Source: Owenia fusiformis (Eukaryota > Annelida > Polychaeta > Sabellida > Oweniidae). From it: 64,000 nucleotides of DNA. Position 1 is the first letter of the stretch. Each line of letters starts with the position of its first letter. The position numbers and the translations under genes are program-made. The notes under the pieces were generated by a model. The model saw nothing but the letters and a program-made list of their open reading frames with translations. It was not told where the DNA came from and searched no databases. Of this stretch, positions 27,401 to 34,600 are shown piece after piece. The DNA lies in the NCBI GenBank assembly GCA_903813345.2, contig CAIIXF020000010.1, positions 12,467,181 to 12,531,180 of the forward strand, given 5' to 3'.

Positions 27401-28082
27401 ATTAATTTCAACAGGTGATCGGTGTACAAGGGCATATATTTGAGTTATTGGTTTAACGATAAATATGACCTATGAGTGGGTAACGTTTTACAAATGCATG
27501 AAACAAATACTCCAATGGCCTAATCTCAATTTTCCTGCATAAACTATTACATTGAAATGATGGTCATTTGCTCTCTAACTTCCGCACCGCATACGTAACT
27601 TCGTAACAATTCAATAAGCCAAGACAGGACCGCTATAATCGCTACATGCCAGTGTATTAGACTAATCAGCATTAAACTATCAATTATTTTTGACACAATG
27701 TCAATGTTTCCCAAAGCTTTAATTAATCAGCCATGCAGCTGCTGTAAAATATAGAATGGCTTCATACAGTAGGTTCTGATTGGCCAGAACATCATATACT
27801 GTACATGTAGAATGCCTGTCACTATATACATTTCACTATATCTTCCAGGAGCTTGGAGTGCCTGTGTATTTCACAGACTACTGTCAGTATAGCTGCGAAT
27901 GTGCCAACCCTCCAATGGAACACCTGAAGCTGGGAACAGCAACTAAGCCAATGATCAACCCATTCAGGTGCCCTGTGCGCAAATTCTGTGAAGAGCAACT
28001 CATGCCATGGTATAGCAATGGATTCATCTACACATTGGACTTTAACTATAAATCAGCTGCTGGTGGCGATGCTGATCGCTAG
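370..28082 (+). CDS. MSS51/ZMYND-like protein, C-terminal part (four spliced exons, 5' end outside window)
   Basis: Four exons at 370-464, 3129-3294, 21175-21233 and 27849-28082 have AG acceptors and GT donors and join without frame conflict (phases 1 into the window, then 0, 1, 0). The joined product reads through EKEIEMIPLFKELAYLIPG, FEIHMIGPDI, PDFIIGFNAGIGAYMPW, PVYFTDYCQYSCE and MPWYSNGFIYTLDF to a TAG stop. The order 'lipG...IhmiGPdi', 'FNAGiGaYmpW..TL', 'PvyFTdY' and a late 'NPFR' resembles the C-terminal domain of MSS51 and ZMYND15/17-type proteins, which usually follows an N-terminal MYND zinc finger. No MYND finger is in the window; it would lie upstream. Family assignment is from recalled motif layout only. 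The 17.9 kb third intron contains an antisense gene cluster. The product is probably intracellular, since no signal or membrane segment is seen in this part. Confidence 0.6.
811..1045 (+). repeat. Interspersed repeat with 'gtgggtgca' blocks, copy 1
   Basis: The stretch contains several short blocks 'caagtgggtgcaaa' and 'caggtgggtgca' around 'atttttctcatttt'. Two further copies in the opposite orientation lie at 2845-3045 and 59724-59935, so it is a dispersed family and not a gene. Small open frames across it are shadows. Confidence 0.7.
1233..2301. mobile_element. Non-autonomous DNA transposon, mariner/Tc1-like termini
   Basis: The ends are perfect or near-perfect inverted copies of about 45 bp, beginning cagggtgttccaaaagtaac on the left and ending with its complement on the right, flanked by TA on each side (TA is the target duplicated by Tc1/mariner elements). 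The 1.07-kb interior has no long open frame, so it is a deletion derivative or MITE-like relic. Confidence 0.75.
2845..3045 (-). repeat. Interspersed repeat with 'gtgggtgca' blocks, copy 2
   Basis: Inverted relative to the copy at 811-1045. It carries 'gcacccacctgaaaatcc' and 'aaaatgagaaaaatcat' in the same order as the copy at 59724-59935. Confidence 0.7.
3129..3294 (+). CDS. MSS51/ZMYND-like gene, second exon in window
   Basis: Acceptor 'atctccag|gag' and a strong donor 'atag|gtaagt' bound 55 codons plus one base. It encodes ELAYLIPGVSFEIHMIGPDI and continues to PGPPPDFII. It begins in phase 0, as the previous exon requires, and ends in phase 1. Confidence 0.72.
3437..3748. repeat. 26-bp minisatellite, 12 copies
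   Basis: Unit 'gaagttgtatcacaagattg' plus 'tcctat' repeats head to tail with only single-base differences. 312 bp divides exactly into 12 units. It lies just inside the 17.9 kb intron. Confidence 0.9.
4011..4085. repeat. Short foldback element
   Basis: Begins 'tagccaggatga' and ends with the inverted 'catcctggcta'. It resembles the 'gtagccagg...cctggcta' foldbacks at 29911-30010 and 36189-36333. Confidence 0.55.
4125..5567. mobile_element. Element with inverted ends and a tandem core of about 340-bp units
   Basis: The left end 'agctcacatggtgagc' and right end 'tcaccatgtgagccc' are inverted relatives. Between them the segment beginning 'ggattcctgttttaagtta' recurs at 4152, 4501, 4839 and 5179 (periods 349, 338, 340), with a partial fifth unit. 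Each unit carries 'caaaatggccgccat' and 'tctcgcgaaattcac'. A tandem core inside inverted termini is typical of non-autonomous elements in bivalves and other invertebrates. No coding capacity is seen. Confidence 0.7.
5704..6923 (-). CDS. TNF-receptor-like single-CRD type I membrane protein, paralogue A
   Basis: Exon 1 (6692-6923) encodes a signal peptide (about residues 1-22) and a cysteine-rich domain with C31, C36, C43, C50, C53, C57, C72 and C76, ending at a perfect CAG|GTAAGT donor in phase 1. Exon 2 (5704-6213, acceptor 'cttgttag') continues VFMRDQEYKRR, the same motif that is continuous in the two paralogues, which confirms the splice. Next come a Ser/Thr stalk of seven 7-residue SSTNTPI repeats, a transmembrane helix (about residues 162-185) and a cytoplasmic tail with DPLMT, shared with paralogue C. 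The exon ends at ATAG|GTAAGA, at the paralogues' donor position. A candidate terminal exon is 5588-5622 (81-bp intron, tail GSNDNSSRKIH); unspliced reading stops at 5681. The C-x2-C-x3-C...C-x3-C spacing suits a TNFR/BCMA-like module. Ligand unknown. Confidence 0.62.
6003..6149 (-). repeat. 21-bp coding minisatellite (stalk repeats)
   Basis: Seven units of 'ataggagtgtttgtcgaaga' plus t (21 bp), each encoding one SSTNTPI heptad on the minus strand. Because the unit is a multiple of three, copy-number change alters stalk length without a frameshift. The 3501-bp duplication breaks inside this array. Confidence 0.85.
7477..8588. mobile_element. Inverted-end element with 135-bp tandem core
   Basis: The left end 'atcccatcgaacgaagttcg' and right end 'gttcgatgggattcgctacg' form short inverted termini (ATCCCATCGAAC). 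The core has five units beginning 'cgaaaagtagtggagcgatt' at 7869, 8004, 8139, 8286 and 8421 (135 bp; one unit 147 bp), each carrying 'aaaatggccgccatttt'. A 'ccgtccgtccgt' run follows the left end. Open frames across it are by-products of the repeat. Confidence 0.72.
9330..9570. repeat. About 72-bp minisatellite, 3 or so copies
   Basis: Units contain 'acagtaccatgaatatggta' and 'ccattttggctgcagtatt'. Read on the minus strand the array supplies the foreign C-terminus of the chimeric receptor copy. It recurs at 12831-13071. Confidence 0.8.
9473..10424 (-). pseudogene. Truncated, tail-swapped copy of TNFR-like paralogue A (chimeric gene or pseudogene)
   Basis: Exon 1 (10193-10424) is identical to that of paralogue A: signal peptide, all eight CRD cysteines and the CAG|GTAAGT donor. 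Exon 2 (9473-9714) keeps the acceptor, VFMRDQEYKRR and just over three stalk repeats, then crosses the duplication junction into the 'agtaccat' minisatellite. It reads 32 new residues (starting after SSTNT with HGTIWYCF, rich in W, Y and C) before TAG at 9473-9475. The spliced product would be 157 residues. The original transmembrane helix and cytoplasmic tail are absent. It could encode a secreted decoy-like form, an aberrantly anchored form (the tail has a hydrophobic stretch) or nothing. No frameshift or early stop is present. Expression is unknown. Confidence 0.7.
9571..13071. repeat. 3501-bp tandem duplication, copy 2
   Basis: Direct copy of 6070-9570. The junction at 9570/9571 joins '...tatagtaccat' to 'gagtgtttgtcg'. 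Only the two bases GA are shared with the sequence following the second copy ('accat|gaatactg' at 13072), so the breakpoint has 2-bp microhomology. Sequence after 13071 continues the 'agtaccat' repeat naturally, so 13072 onward is the original flank. Confidence 0.93.
10978..12089. mobile_element. Inverted-end element with 135-bp core, duplicated copy
   Basis: Same element as at 7477-8588, carried along by the 3501-bp duplication, so it is not an independent insertion. Confidence 0.72.
13072..14861. other. Intronic spacer between TNFR-like copies
   Basis: No gene is recognised. It starts with the natural continuation of the 'agtaccat' minisatellite. Around 14160-14545 an imperfect repeat carries 'agaattgtcatacaaggcaa' and 'gagtaactgtaagatatagg' two or three times. 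The 3' untranslated sequence of paralogue B must lie in its right part. Confidence 0.5.
14862..15786 (-). CDS. TNF-receptor-like single-CRD type I membrane protein, paralogue B
   Basis: Exon 1 (15171-15786) and exon 2 (14862-15001) join in phase 1 at CAAG|GTATGT and 'cctcttcag' to give 251 residues. An N-terminal hydrophobic signal (about 8-27) precedes WIFECG and a CRD with C43, C50, C57, C64, C67, C71, C86 and C90 (C-x6-C-x6-C-x6-C-x2-C-x3-C-x14-C-x3-C). The stalk carries an N-T-T glycosylation sequon, and a transmembrane helix spans about 141-163, followed by basic RKRK. The last exon supplies a 46-residue acidic tail starting GSSIPDGQ and ending in TAA; it matches the terminal exon of paralogue C (GSSVP..., NSD.AN.NDF). 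Unlike paralogue A there is no intron at the 'CSVYMRDKE' position. It most likely acts as a plasma-membrane receptor or decoy; ligand and signalling adaptors cannot be read from sequence. Confidence 0.72.
15787..17456. other. Spacer between TNFR-like paralogues B and C
   Basis: AT-rich sequence with no gene recognised. It includes the presumed upstream region of paralogue B and the presumed 3' flank of paralogue C. The short open frames within it show no domain, signal or repeat. Confidence 0.45.
17441..17457 (-). terminator. Candidate polyadenylation signals of paralogue C
   Basis: Two 'tttatt' words on the + strand (AATAAA on the minus strand) at 17441-17446 and 17452-17457, the latter sharing its first base with the last base of the TGA stop. 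If used, the 3' untranslated region would be extremely short. Confidence 0.35.
17457..18490 (-). CDS. TNF-receptor-like single-CRD type I membrane protein, paralogue C
   Basis: Exon 1 (17893-18490) and exon 2 (17457-17608) join in phase 1 (GCAG|GTAAAT to 'tatcttcag') to give 249 residues. The order is signal peptide (about 5-25), DWIFPCG, CRD with C43, C50, C57, C64, C67, C71, C86 and C90, PVFMRDKENKR, stalk without stalk repeats, transmembrane helix about 143-165, and a basic then acidic cytoplasmic tail with DPLMT. The terminal exon has four or five extra cysteines (TCGCFSECQHKC), absent from paralogue B's tail. CRD spacing is identical to B, so B and C are the closer pair. An AATAAA on the minus strand overlaps the stop codon and another lies about 12 bases on. 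Without splicing, exon 1 would add GKLCYLSF and stop at 17867. Confidence 0.72.
18491..21174. other. Remainder of the 17.9 kb intron, upstream of paralogue C
   Basis: Holds the presumed promoter region of paralogue C, a terminal-inverted-repeat element at 19226-20122, and otherwise unremarkable AT-rich sequence up to the acceptor at 21174. Confidence 0.5.
19226..20122. mobile_element. MITE-like element with 20-bp inverted ends
   Basis: The left end tactgtagaagtggaaactt is matched by its exact reverse complement at 20103-20122. Just inside, 'tcggcgaaac' and 'tttcgccaaag' are also inverted relatives. The 0.9-kb interior has no convincing open frame. Confidence 0.65.
21175..21233 (+). CDS. MSS51/ZMYND-like gene, third exon in window
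   Basis: Acceptor 'ctttcag|gtttc' and donor 'aaag|gtaggt' bound 59 bases, encoding GFNAGIGAYMPWANTLVTLK once joined to the G left by the previous exon. The phase fits on both sides even though the preceding intron is 17.9 kb. Confidence 0.7.
21645..21842 (+). other. Coding-like island of unknown origin
   Basis: An open frame reads CSGPDIDKFYTQYNPILDAW, then LKLYTKKPRYPGIYSYTELK and ends at CLGFR next to a donor-like CGG|GTAAGT. It is richer in CpG than its surroundings (for example tatcgata, cacgaaaaagcctcgatatc). I found no acceptor in matching phase for the MSS51-like gene, so it may be an orphan exon, a gene fragment or transposon-derived. Function unknown. Confidence 0.3.
22222..23355. 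mobile_element. Putative element bounded by inverted arrays of a 15-bp repeat
   Basis: Five head-to-tail units of 'cccagttgtccgaaa' (22222-22296) face three units of the complement 'tttcggagaactgg' type (23311-23355) about 1.1 kb away. A poly-G run lies at 22325. No coding region is recognised between them. The class cannot be assigned. Confidence 0.5.
23671..25224 (+). pseudogene. LINE (non-LTR retrotransposon) reverse transcriptase, 5'-truncated
   Basis: An uninterrupted frame from 23671 (just after an in-frame TGA) to the stop at 25222-25224 encodes the RT domain and C-terminal region. Motifs in order are SSSPGPDGILPSLI, LAKVTPVFKKG, NYRPISVLSVFSKLLEK, ITLDFSKAFDTINHDIL, GVPQGSVLGPLLFILYINDL, and the catalytic FADDTN, followed by LGIIID and a C-terminal thumb-like part. 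The endonuclease and ORF1 are missing, as expected for 5' truncation during insertion. Motif style suits the Jockey/CR1/L2 side of the LINE tree; the exact clade needs a tree. The frame is intact, which suggests a fairly young insertion. Confidence 0.85.
25225..25497 (+). mobile_element. LINE 3' untranslated region and repeat tail
   Basis: Follows the RT stop and ends in 'aaataaattgaattgaattg aatt', a short tandem tail typical of several LINE families that end in simple repeats and not poly(A). It marks the 3' end of the insertion. Confidence 0.65.
25697..25836. repeat. Foldback element 'cactcatggatat'
   Basis: Near-palindrome. The left arm contains 'aatcctatag' and 'atatccactcatggatat', the centre 'cgctgcgctcactcgcg', and the right arm repeats these inverted, ending 'cataggatattcc'. 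A second family member is at 26125-26274. Confidence 0.6.
26125..26274. repeat. Foldback element 'cactcatggatat', second copy
   Basis: The arms 'acatcctatgattta...tccactcatgga' and 'tccattcgtgga...taaatcataggatatcc' are inverted. The centre is 'ctctcgctacgctcactcg', like the copy at 25697-25836. Confidence 0.6.
26802..26945. repeat. Strong foldback around 'ggatattccc'
   Basis: The left arm runs 'ttatgcaattggaggttttg' then 'gatacagggaatatcccgag'. The right arm contains 'ctcgggatattccctgtatc' then 'caaaacctccaagtacataa'. The arms pair over about 50 bp, and a similar half-copy occurs at 23386-23420. Confidence 0.7.
27849..28082 (+). CDS. MSS51/ZMYND-like gene, terminal exon
   Basis: Acceptor 'tcttccag|gag' starts 77 codons ending in TAG at 28080-28082. 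It encodes ELGVPVYFTDYCQYSCECAN and later INPFRCPVRKFCEEQLMPWY. The last 114-bp block of this exon, including the stop, is repeated immediately downstream. Confidence 0.72.
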   Translation, partial: ELGVPVYFTDYCQYSCECANPPMEHLKLGTATKPMINPFRCPVRKFCEEQLMPWYSNGFIYTLDFNYKSAAGGDADR

Positions 28083-28322
28083 GACTTGATGGAGATATTC
28101 TCTGAGTTGCAACTTATGCCATGGTATAGCAATGGATTCATTTACACATTGGACTTTAACTATAAATCAGGTGCTGGTGGTGATGCTGATCGCTAGGACT
28201 CGATGGAGATATTCTCTGAGTTGCAACTTATGCCATGGTATAGCAATGGATTCATTTACACATTGGACTTTAACTATAAATCAGGTGCTGGTGGTGATGC
28301 TGATCGCTAGGACTCGATGGAG
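27981..28322 (+). repeat. 114-bp tandem repeat of the terminal exon end
   Basis: The 'catgccatggtatagcaatg' block of the last exon recurs at offsets of exactly 114 bp (28002, 28116, 28230), each copy carrying the same 'gatcgctag' stop. A more diverged fragment follows near 28367. Only the first copy is translated, because its own TAG stops translation. Confidence 0.88.
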
Positions 28323-29301
28323 ATATTCTCGGAGTTTGAAGTCATGATATGCTGCATAGTAATCTTTTGCAACTCATGATCTGGGATAGCAATCTGGTCC
28401 TGGTGAGCTTGGTTCTGTTCTGGTATCTCTTGCCCAGGATCTAGGAATAGTAATACATTTACATGCAGACTCATTATTAATCTACACTATGGATTTTACC
28501 ATGTTTTAAGAGTTAAAAGTGAGTTTTACGGAATCAAGTTATTGGATTAGGAGATGGAAATGGAATTGCAATATCCATGTATTGTACTGAAGTGAATGAC
28601 ACTTTTTACATCTGTAAACAAATATATATATTGTTATATATAAATGTATATAACTGGGTAACTGCTTTATGCTTTGAGAATCTGAAACAAGATAGTGCAA
28701 CATATGTCAACAAATACATTTGGATCATATAGCTTGCATTGGAAGCTATAGTTATTGTACACAAGTCAGGTCTGAGACATCATGATACACCATGACATCT
28801 CATTTCTTCTCAGCCCTGAGATGCCATGATATAATGAGCTTGATTTGGCGATCCAGGAGAGCCCAAAATTGAGGATTTTTGAGATCTTTCATCCCAGCTC
28901 ATATTTCATTTAATTGGGGTCATTAAACTTGTGTACACATGCCTGTGCTAATATCTGCTGTTAAATACAATGCCTATTATGTAATGTATTGACATTAGGT
29001 AAATGATTACATGATAACTATCACATTTATTGACAGTTATAACTCTTCCCATCTGATGTACTCAGATCACAGAATATGCCTCATAATATCAGAGCATGTT
29101 TCAGTTGAAACAGAAAGATGCTATGAGTATCAGAATGGGTCTGAGAATATTTTTGAATATCAGTACAGTAGAACCTTTGTAAGTGGAACACCCATGGTAG
29201 GATTGAAACAAAATTCATCCTATACCCCTCTTCCTCAAAAGAGATTCTCTTATTTGATGTGATCTGTTAATTGTTGTAATTGTAGTGTTTTATACAATAC
29301 A

Positions 29302-29307
29302 AATAAA
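29302..29307 (+). terminator. Candidate polyadenylation signal of the MSS51/ZMYND-like gene
   Basis: AATAAA, 1.2 kb after the TAG stop and followed by a T-rich stretch. Other variants are possible. Confidence 0.3.
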
Positions 29308-29465
29308 CCTGTTAAGTTTGTAACTTATGAGTATTTTATCAGCTTTATGGGTCGGGACAAAATATCAGTTGGGAGTGTAAAATAACTTGACTTTAAAATT
29401 ACATTAAATCAGTGTACAAAATTCAAAATTTGAAAAACAAACTTATAATGCGAACAACCTGGTAA

Positions 29466-29800
29466 TTAGCCCACTGAATGAAGTTCCTTTGGATATAGAG
29501 AAGTCATCTGTCTGTCTCTCCGTCCATCTATTGGTTCATTTGTCATGTGCAAACTCAAATACCAAATGACAGATTTGGTTCAAAAATAGGCTTATGGATG
29601 GGTGTAGGACCTCTGCTCGAGAGGGAATTTTCAATATGCCCTCTCAATTCAAAATAACCGTCTTGTTTATAAAAATGTTATCTTTGATAACTCAAATACC
29701 AGTTGACAGATTGCTTCATTTTATATGGTGATTTTTCAAGGACATAGAACTTTGTTCAAGAAGGAATTTTTAAGATGGCTGCTCAGATGAAAATTCGCTG
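29466..29800 (+). repeat. Diverged copy of the 'gaacgaagttcggaggg' element family
   Basis: 'actgaatgaagttcctttgg' with 'atatagag', then 'gtctgtctctccgtcc', 'caaataccaaatgacagat' and 'ggacctctgctcgag' follow the same order as 7480-7650. The right end is unclear. Confidence 0.5.
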
Positions 29801-29910
29801 ATATGGTCGCTCAGTTCCTCATCTGCATTCTGACGCAAGTTGCACCAACCACTTTGTATTTATTTATTTATTATTATTTAATATGGGCAGTTTCATTTTA
29901 CCATTCTGTT

Positions 29911-30010
29911 CAGGCCCATAGTCAGGGGGGTGCGCAGGGTTCGGGCGAACCCCCCCCCCCGCCGGCCAAAAATTCTTTCAAAATCATGGCAAATCCTGGC
30001 TACGGGCCTG
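29911..30010. repeat. 100-bp foldback 'caggcccatagtcagg...cctggctacgggcctg'
   Basis: The ends are inverted copies, with a second inner inversion 'gggttcgggcgaaccccc'. A related copy lies at 36189-36333. This is a common MITE-like style in marine invertebrate genomes. Confidence 0.7.
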
Positions 30011-30197
30011 CTGTTTTTCCGCCAATCAAATGTTGAGAATTCTGACTACTAGTATATATTGAGGGGTGTTCACTGAAACCCATAGGAGCCATGGAGTACA
30101 CAGGTATTCACATGGGCCATGATCAAAAGATTTGATTAGTCCACTGTGGGAGCATGCAATTTTTCATAAAAACACTAAGAAAACTTCACAAATTACT

Positions 30198-30420
30198 TTA
30201 TATCGCACTTTGAAAAAGTGCTATATTTTCGTCGTCTTGTGCTGTTGGGCGGGCGGCACATAAACCAAATCTTGTCATCAAATTTCCAGGATAACTGCTT
30301 ACCTGTTCAACTTGAAATTTTTACAGATGCAAGAGCAGACTAGTACCAAGATCTGATTAGGTTAAGGGCATGCTGGGTAAACTACGTGGCGGCCAGTTTG
30401 CTCTTCAAAGTGCGATATTT
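30198..30420. repeat. Short inverted-end element 'atatcgcactttgaa'
   Basis: 'atatcgcactttgaa' on the left is mirrored by 'ttcaaagtgcgatat' on the right. A 'gtcgtcttgtgctgttgggc' stretch lies just inside the left end. Confidence 0.5.
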
Positions 30421-31099
30421 ATCACTGTGTGTCTTGTTAACTAATGTGTTTAACATTAACCTCTTGATTTTTTCACCTAGTAAATGACCTTGAAACCTTG
30501 CGTGACGAGATAATCTGTCACAAAATTTTTCACTAAAATTGCTTTAGTGTCATCTAATTTACACAAAAATGTTTTAAAACACGTAGAAATTCTCTTCCGA
30601 CTAATTTCACTAAACTGAGCATCACCTGCTGTATACATCTATGTTTGTATTATAATGTCAATAGTTGGCAAAAAATGAAAAATTGTCTGGTTTCAACCCA
30701 ATTTTAGAGCCTGGGATTTAAGGGTTTAAGATTTCTGATACATCTTTTACAGCTACACTTTAGATGGGATATGGGAAAGAGGTTTGAGCAAGCTGCTGAA
30801 ACTTATTCAGCATAGAGAAGTCTCAAATGTTTCTTCCTGATTTTCCAGGAAAATTCCTAATTATCCTAATTATCTAAAAGATAAGCATGTACTTTTAAAA
30901 GGACAAGTTTAAAAAGTACAGTAGATCATTTAGTTATTTCTACAACAGCATTATGTGTTTATTTACCTCTTACACATTAAGATGGTAGCACATGTACTAT
31001 GATAATGTTGTATTTTGTCACATGATCATATTGACCTCGGGGTTATTCGAGGTTTACTTTTTATTTATGCTAGTCAGGTTATTCTGATACTATAACGTA

Positions 31100-31219
31100 T
31101 AAGTTGAGTTTAGATCAGCATAAAGACATTCAGTCTCAATACACCTGGATATTAAACGTGAATATAAAGCACATGTAATATTAAATCAAATTATCGGACA
31201 CTGGTTATGATCCACTAAG
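31100..31219 (+). other. Probable non-coding first exon of the TPR gene
   Basis: A strong donor CTAAG|GTAAGT at 31219/31220 is followed 223 bp later by an acceptor 'tctatttcag' at 31442. From there the sequence runs uninterrupted to the ATG at 31603. The 5' boundary is a guess; no TATA box is evident. The leader after 31443 contains short upstream ATG frames. Confidence 0.35.
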
Positions 31220-31602
31220 GTAAGTTACATACAGATAACTAAAGAAATTGATCACAGGCCAGATCTAACTGTGATAGGATATACAGCTTAGATCCTCCGA
31301 TAAACTTTTCTAAACAACAAGTACTTTGAATGTATATTGTGTTTCAGTGTGTTTGTATATGGATATTGTGTTCACATGTAAAACATTCGTTGATCTGTAA
31401 GACACTCGATAACTTGTTGTAATGGATTATTTTCTATTTCAGGCGGAGGTTTAGTTAACAAAGTAAATAGTGTTAATTAAAATGGACACCTAGCTTAGTA
31501 TACTGAATACAAATGCTGCAGTATGTCACCCTAAGGCTGCCAACGAAATGGCAGTGAATGATTGTGCTGTTTGATAACATTGAGGTATATTAACGCATCA
31601 AG

Positions 31603-31693
31603 ATGGCATATACCTATTTAAAGCAGCGTGCAGAGCGGATGTCCAGTCTTGGATTCTCGACGACGCATCATAAACGACCATCTTCTCTTAGTG
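31603..31693 (+). CDS. TPR gene, coding exon 1
   Basis: ATG after 'catcaag', 30 codons plus one base, ending AGTG|GTAAGT. It encodes a basic, Ser/Thr-rich start ending HHKRPSSLS. It is the only exon here with a start ATG in good context. Confidence 0.62.
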
Positions 31694-34600
31694 GTAAGTA
31701 CATACAAATCTTTGCAGGGGACTCAGAGCTAGGCTCTTTCCCGGGTCTCTTTGAATGAGGTGCATCTTGAACTTAGAGATCTATCAGTACAATTTCTCCA
31801 TTCCCTGTTTTGCCTCACCCAAAAAAGAAATGTCCACTTTTTATTGCAAAAAGTAGATCATGTAGATTTAATGGTACTTAAAAGGATGCAGAATTTTGTA
31901 TGATGTTATTATTTTGATATTGACCTCATTCAATAAATGTCCTTCAGATCACCCTTTATTTTTATTTTGACATATTGTTATAGTCTCTAATTTTTTTAAG
32001 TGGCAGTTGGTGTTCAGAGTTCGTTGTCTGTAAAATGTTAATGCCTTGTTTGGAAATATAGTGATCATGTCAGATGAAAAATCTATTCATTAAGGGGGGG
32101 GGGAGTCTTTCTGGTTACAGTTAAGAAATCGAAAAGTTTACCCTTTAATAGACTCCATTCTTAAGTACACTACATATTCATATGAAACATGCCGCCTGTG
32201 GTCAAACAGAATGAGAAAGAATGTCCATATAAAAGCTATTAAAATCCATATAAACCTCAAATGTATCTAAAATCTTAATCAAATATTTGGTGGAAGGACA
32301 TCAAAACAGATGTTCATTTACTTGGATGATGACTGGTGCATCATTTTTATCAATATCAAAATAGTATCAATTTATCTGTGATACTCAGAGTATAGTATAT
32401 CTAACCCAGGGTAGCTTACCTTTTTTTAATTGGTTCACATTAAGTATTGCTCCTGAATAGACAATGTTATTAACTTTAATTATAAATTAATTGTCAAACA
32501 ATCAATGAAAATATCAATTATAGTTGATTTTAACTTGGGGCATTACATACATCAAAACATACATACGTTAGGATAGGAGCATAAACGTAATGCTAGATAT
32601 AAAGGGTTAATAAAAAAAACTGACATTTTTACAACAGTTCAACATTTATTGATTCAACTGCGAACATTGTTGTTTTCTATATACATTTGTAAAACTCTTT
32701 ACTAGGGCACTTTGACTTCGATCTCTCAAACCTGTTTTGTACAACTCCTTTTCAAACCAATATTCAAATCTCTCACAAAAAGGCAAAATAGTCTGGTCTG
32801 TTGCTTTCGTGATGAATTAAAAAAAACGTTTTATGAATAAAAGAATTAAAACATCTAGGATTGAGTTTCTTCATCTGAGTAGATTCAAAAATATTGTAAA
32901 CTTGTTAAGTTACAATTTATGTTCTCAATGGTATAGGCACATAGTGTTAAATAGAATAGCTATTTGATTTTAATTTATTTTTCAACATTTGCCAAACTAA
33001 CAAAATAGTCCCTCCCTTTTTACAGTTCAATATACTCTCGACAAAGTACCTCCCTTTTAAAGTTCAACATACCCTCAACAAAATGTTTACCCCCTCCACC
33101 ACCCACCCCCTGAACAAATTAATTTACTTCTGATTTTAACATTGACCTTGTCACTTAGATCTCTCATATGAACAGATTTTCAATGTAAAAATCAGCACTG
33201 TTATTTTCATTTTATTTGAATGTACTGTTATGAATATTAGATTGTGATACACCATATCTAGTAACAGCTGGCAACTTGTTAGAGGATACATTAAAACCTG
33301 TCTCATATGAATAACATTGGACAATTATATCTTTTAAGAACTATATTGCTAGCCAGGTTTCATTGTATTTGGACATGATACCAATTTTGAGATGTCAAGA
33401 TTTTCACATTTAAACGTGCACATAACCAGATGTTTTCATTCAAAGGCATTCACATTTGAAACATCTCACAAGGTTTTCAAGATATTTGATTAATCAGAAA
33501 TGTTTACATTTGATTGTGCGTATATTTAAAAAGTTTTCACATTATGTGTTCATGATATTTATTACATTTGATGGTGTTTACATTTTACTGTTTTCAGATT
33601 TTAAGGTTCATGATTAAAATTGTCCACATTCAGGTATTCACATATCGTAGTGTTCATATATTAAGGCATCCATATTTGGAGATATTTAGCTTGATTTATA
33701 ACAGAAAGGTTCTAATCGTCTTTATGACATATGTTCATATTAGTGGAGTGTACGTACTACACATGTTTCACTGTAACATTCGAATCAGTCATTACAGTGC
33801 AAATGTATGTACAGTTGATGCACTTTTTTGACTCATTATCAAAACTCATTATAATTATAAAGTTCTCATGGTCATTTATACAGCAATTATTAGAGTCATT
33901 GACATAGGTGCATTAGTGCAAGTTTTATGTAATATCAGATAACAAAGTCAATGTTACATTTGCATGGTTTGATGAGCCCCTGTAGCTATATAAGGAGACT
34001 GTCTAGATACATATTTTTGTTTATGTATTTTATGATGAATATGCTGAAAATGTATTTAAACACTAATGTATTGTCAGGTCCTGCCTATAGTCTCCAACTT
34101 TTTTGGATGGTGTTTGGTATTGGATAAGCAGGGGTTAGCGTTCAGTATCTGTAACAAATGGCAGGTAGTGACATTTTGCATGAATGCCTTGTAACAAGGT
34201 TGTTGATGGTCTGATTGTTTATTACATTAGTAATTGGGTACCTTTTTTGTTTTTGATGAATCTCATGCATAGATCACTAATCTTATCTCCATGTAGTTCT
34301 GGGTGGTCCCTTTAATCTCTCTTTCTACTATTGCACTTTATGCCTAGTGTAGTAGTGAATAGTTGTGAATTGTTGCAGTAGAATCCCTCAAGACAATTAT
34401 CTCTCCGCTAGTCTTGCTCCAGTTATTGCCTAGAGAGTCCTTATAAAGAATCTGACATCACAACATAACACCTATGATCCTATCCTAGCAAGCTAATTTC
34501 AACCATAGTATGCAGTTGCATAAATTTAATAGTTTAATGACCTTGTACTGATTTAATTTTGTTTTGTTGATTTAAATGTACAGATTGTAGTGTATGTTGG

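Larger units (their letters stand above)
21234..27848 (+). other. Last intron of the MSS51/ZMYND-like gene, transposon-rich
   Basis: Contains the coding-like island at 21645-21842, a 15-bp repeat in inverted arrangement (22222-23355), a LINE remnant inside a 3-kb inverted-end element (23421-26417) and strong foldbacks at 25697-25836, 26125-26274 and 26802-26945. 26946-27848 shows nothing recognisable. Confidence 0.6.
28083..31442. other. 3' untranslated region and intergenic spacer between the two large genes
   Basis: The left part is the presumed 3' UTR of the MSS51-like gene, with an AATAAA at 29302-29307. Then come a diverged relative of the 7477 element (about 29466-29800), a foldback at 29911-30010 and a small inverted-end element at about 30198-30420. 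The probable first exon of the next gene lies near 31100-31219. Confidence 0.5.
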
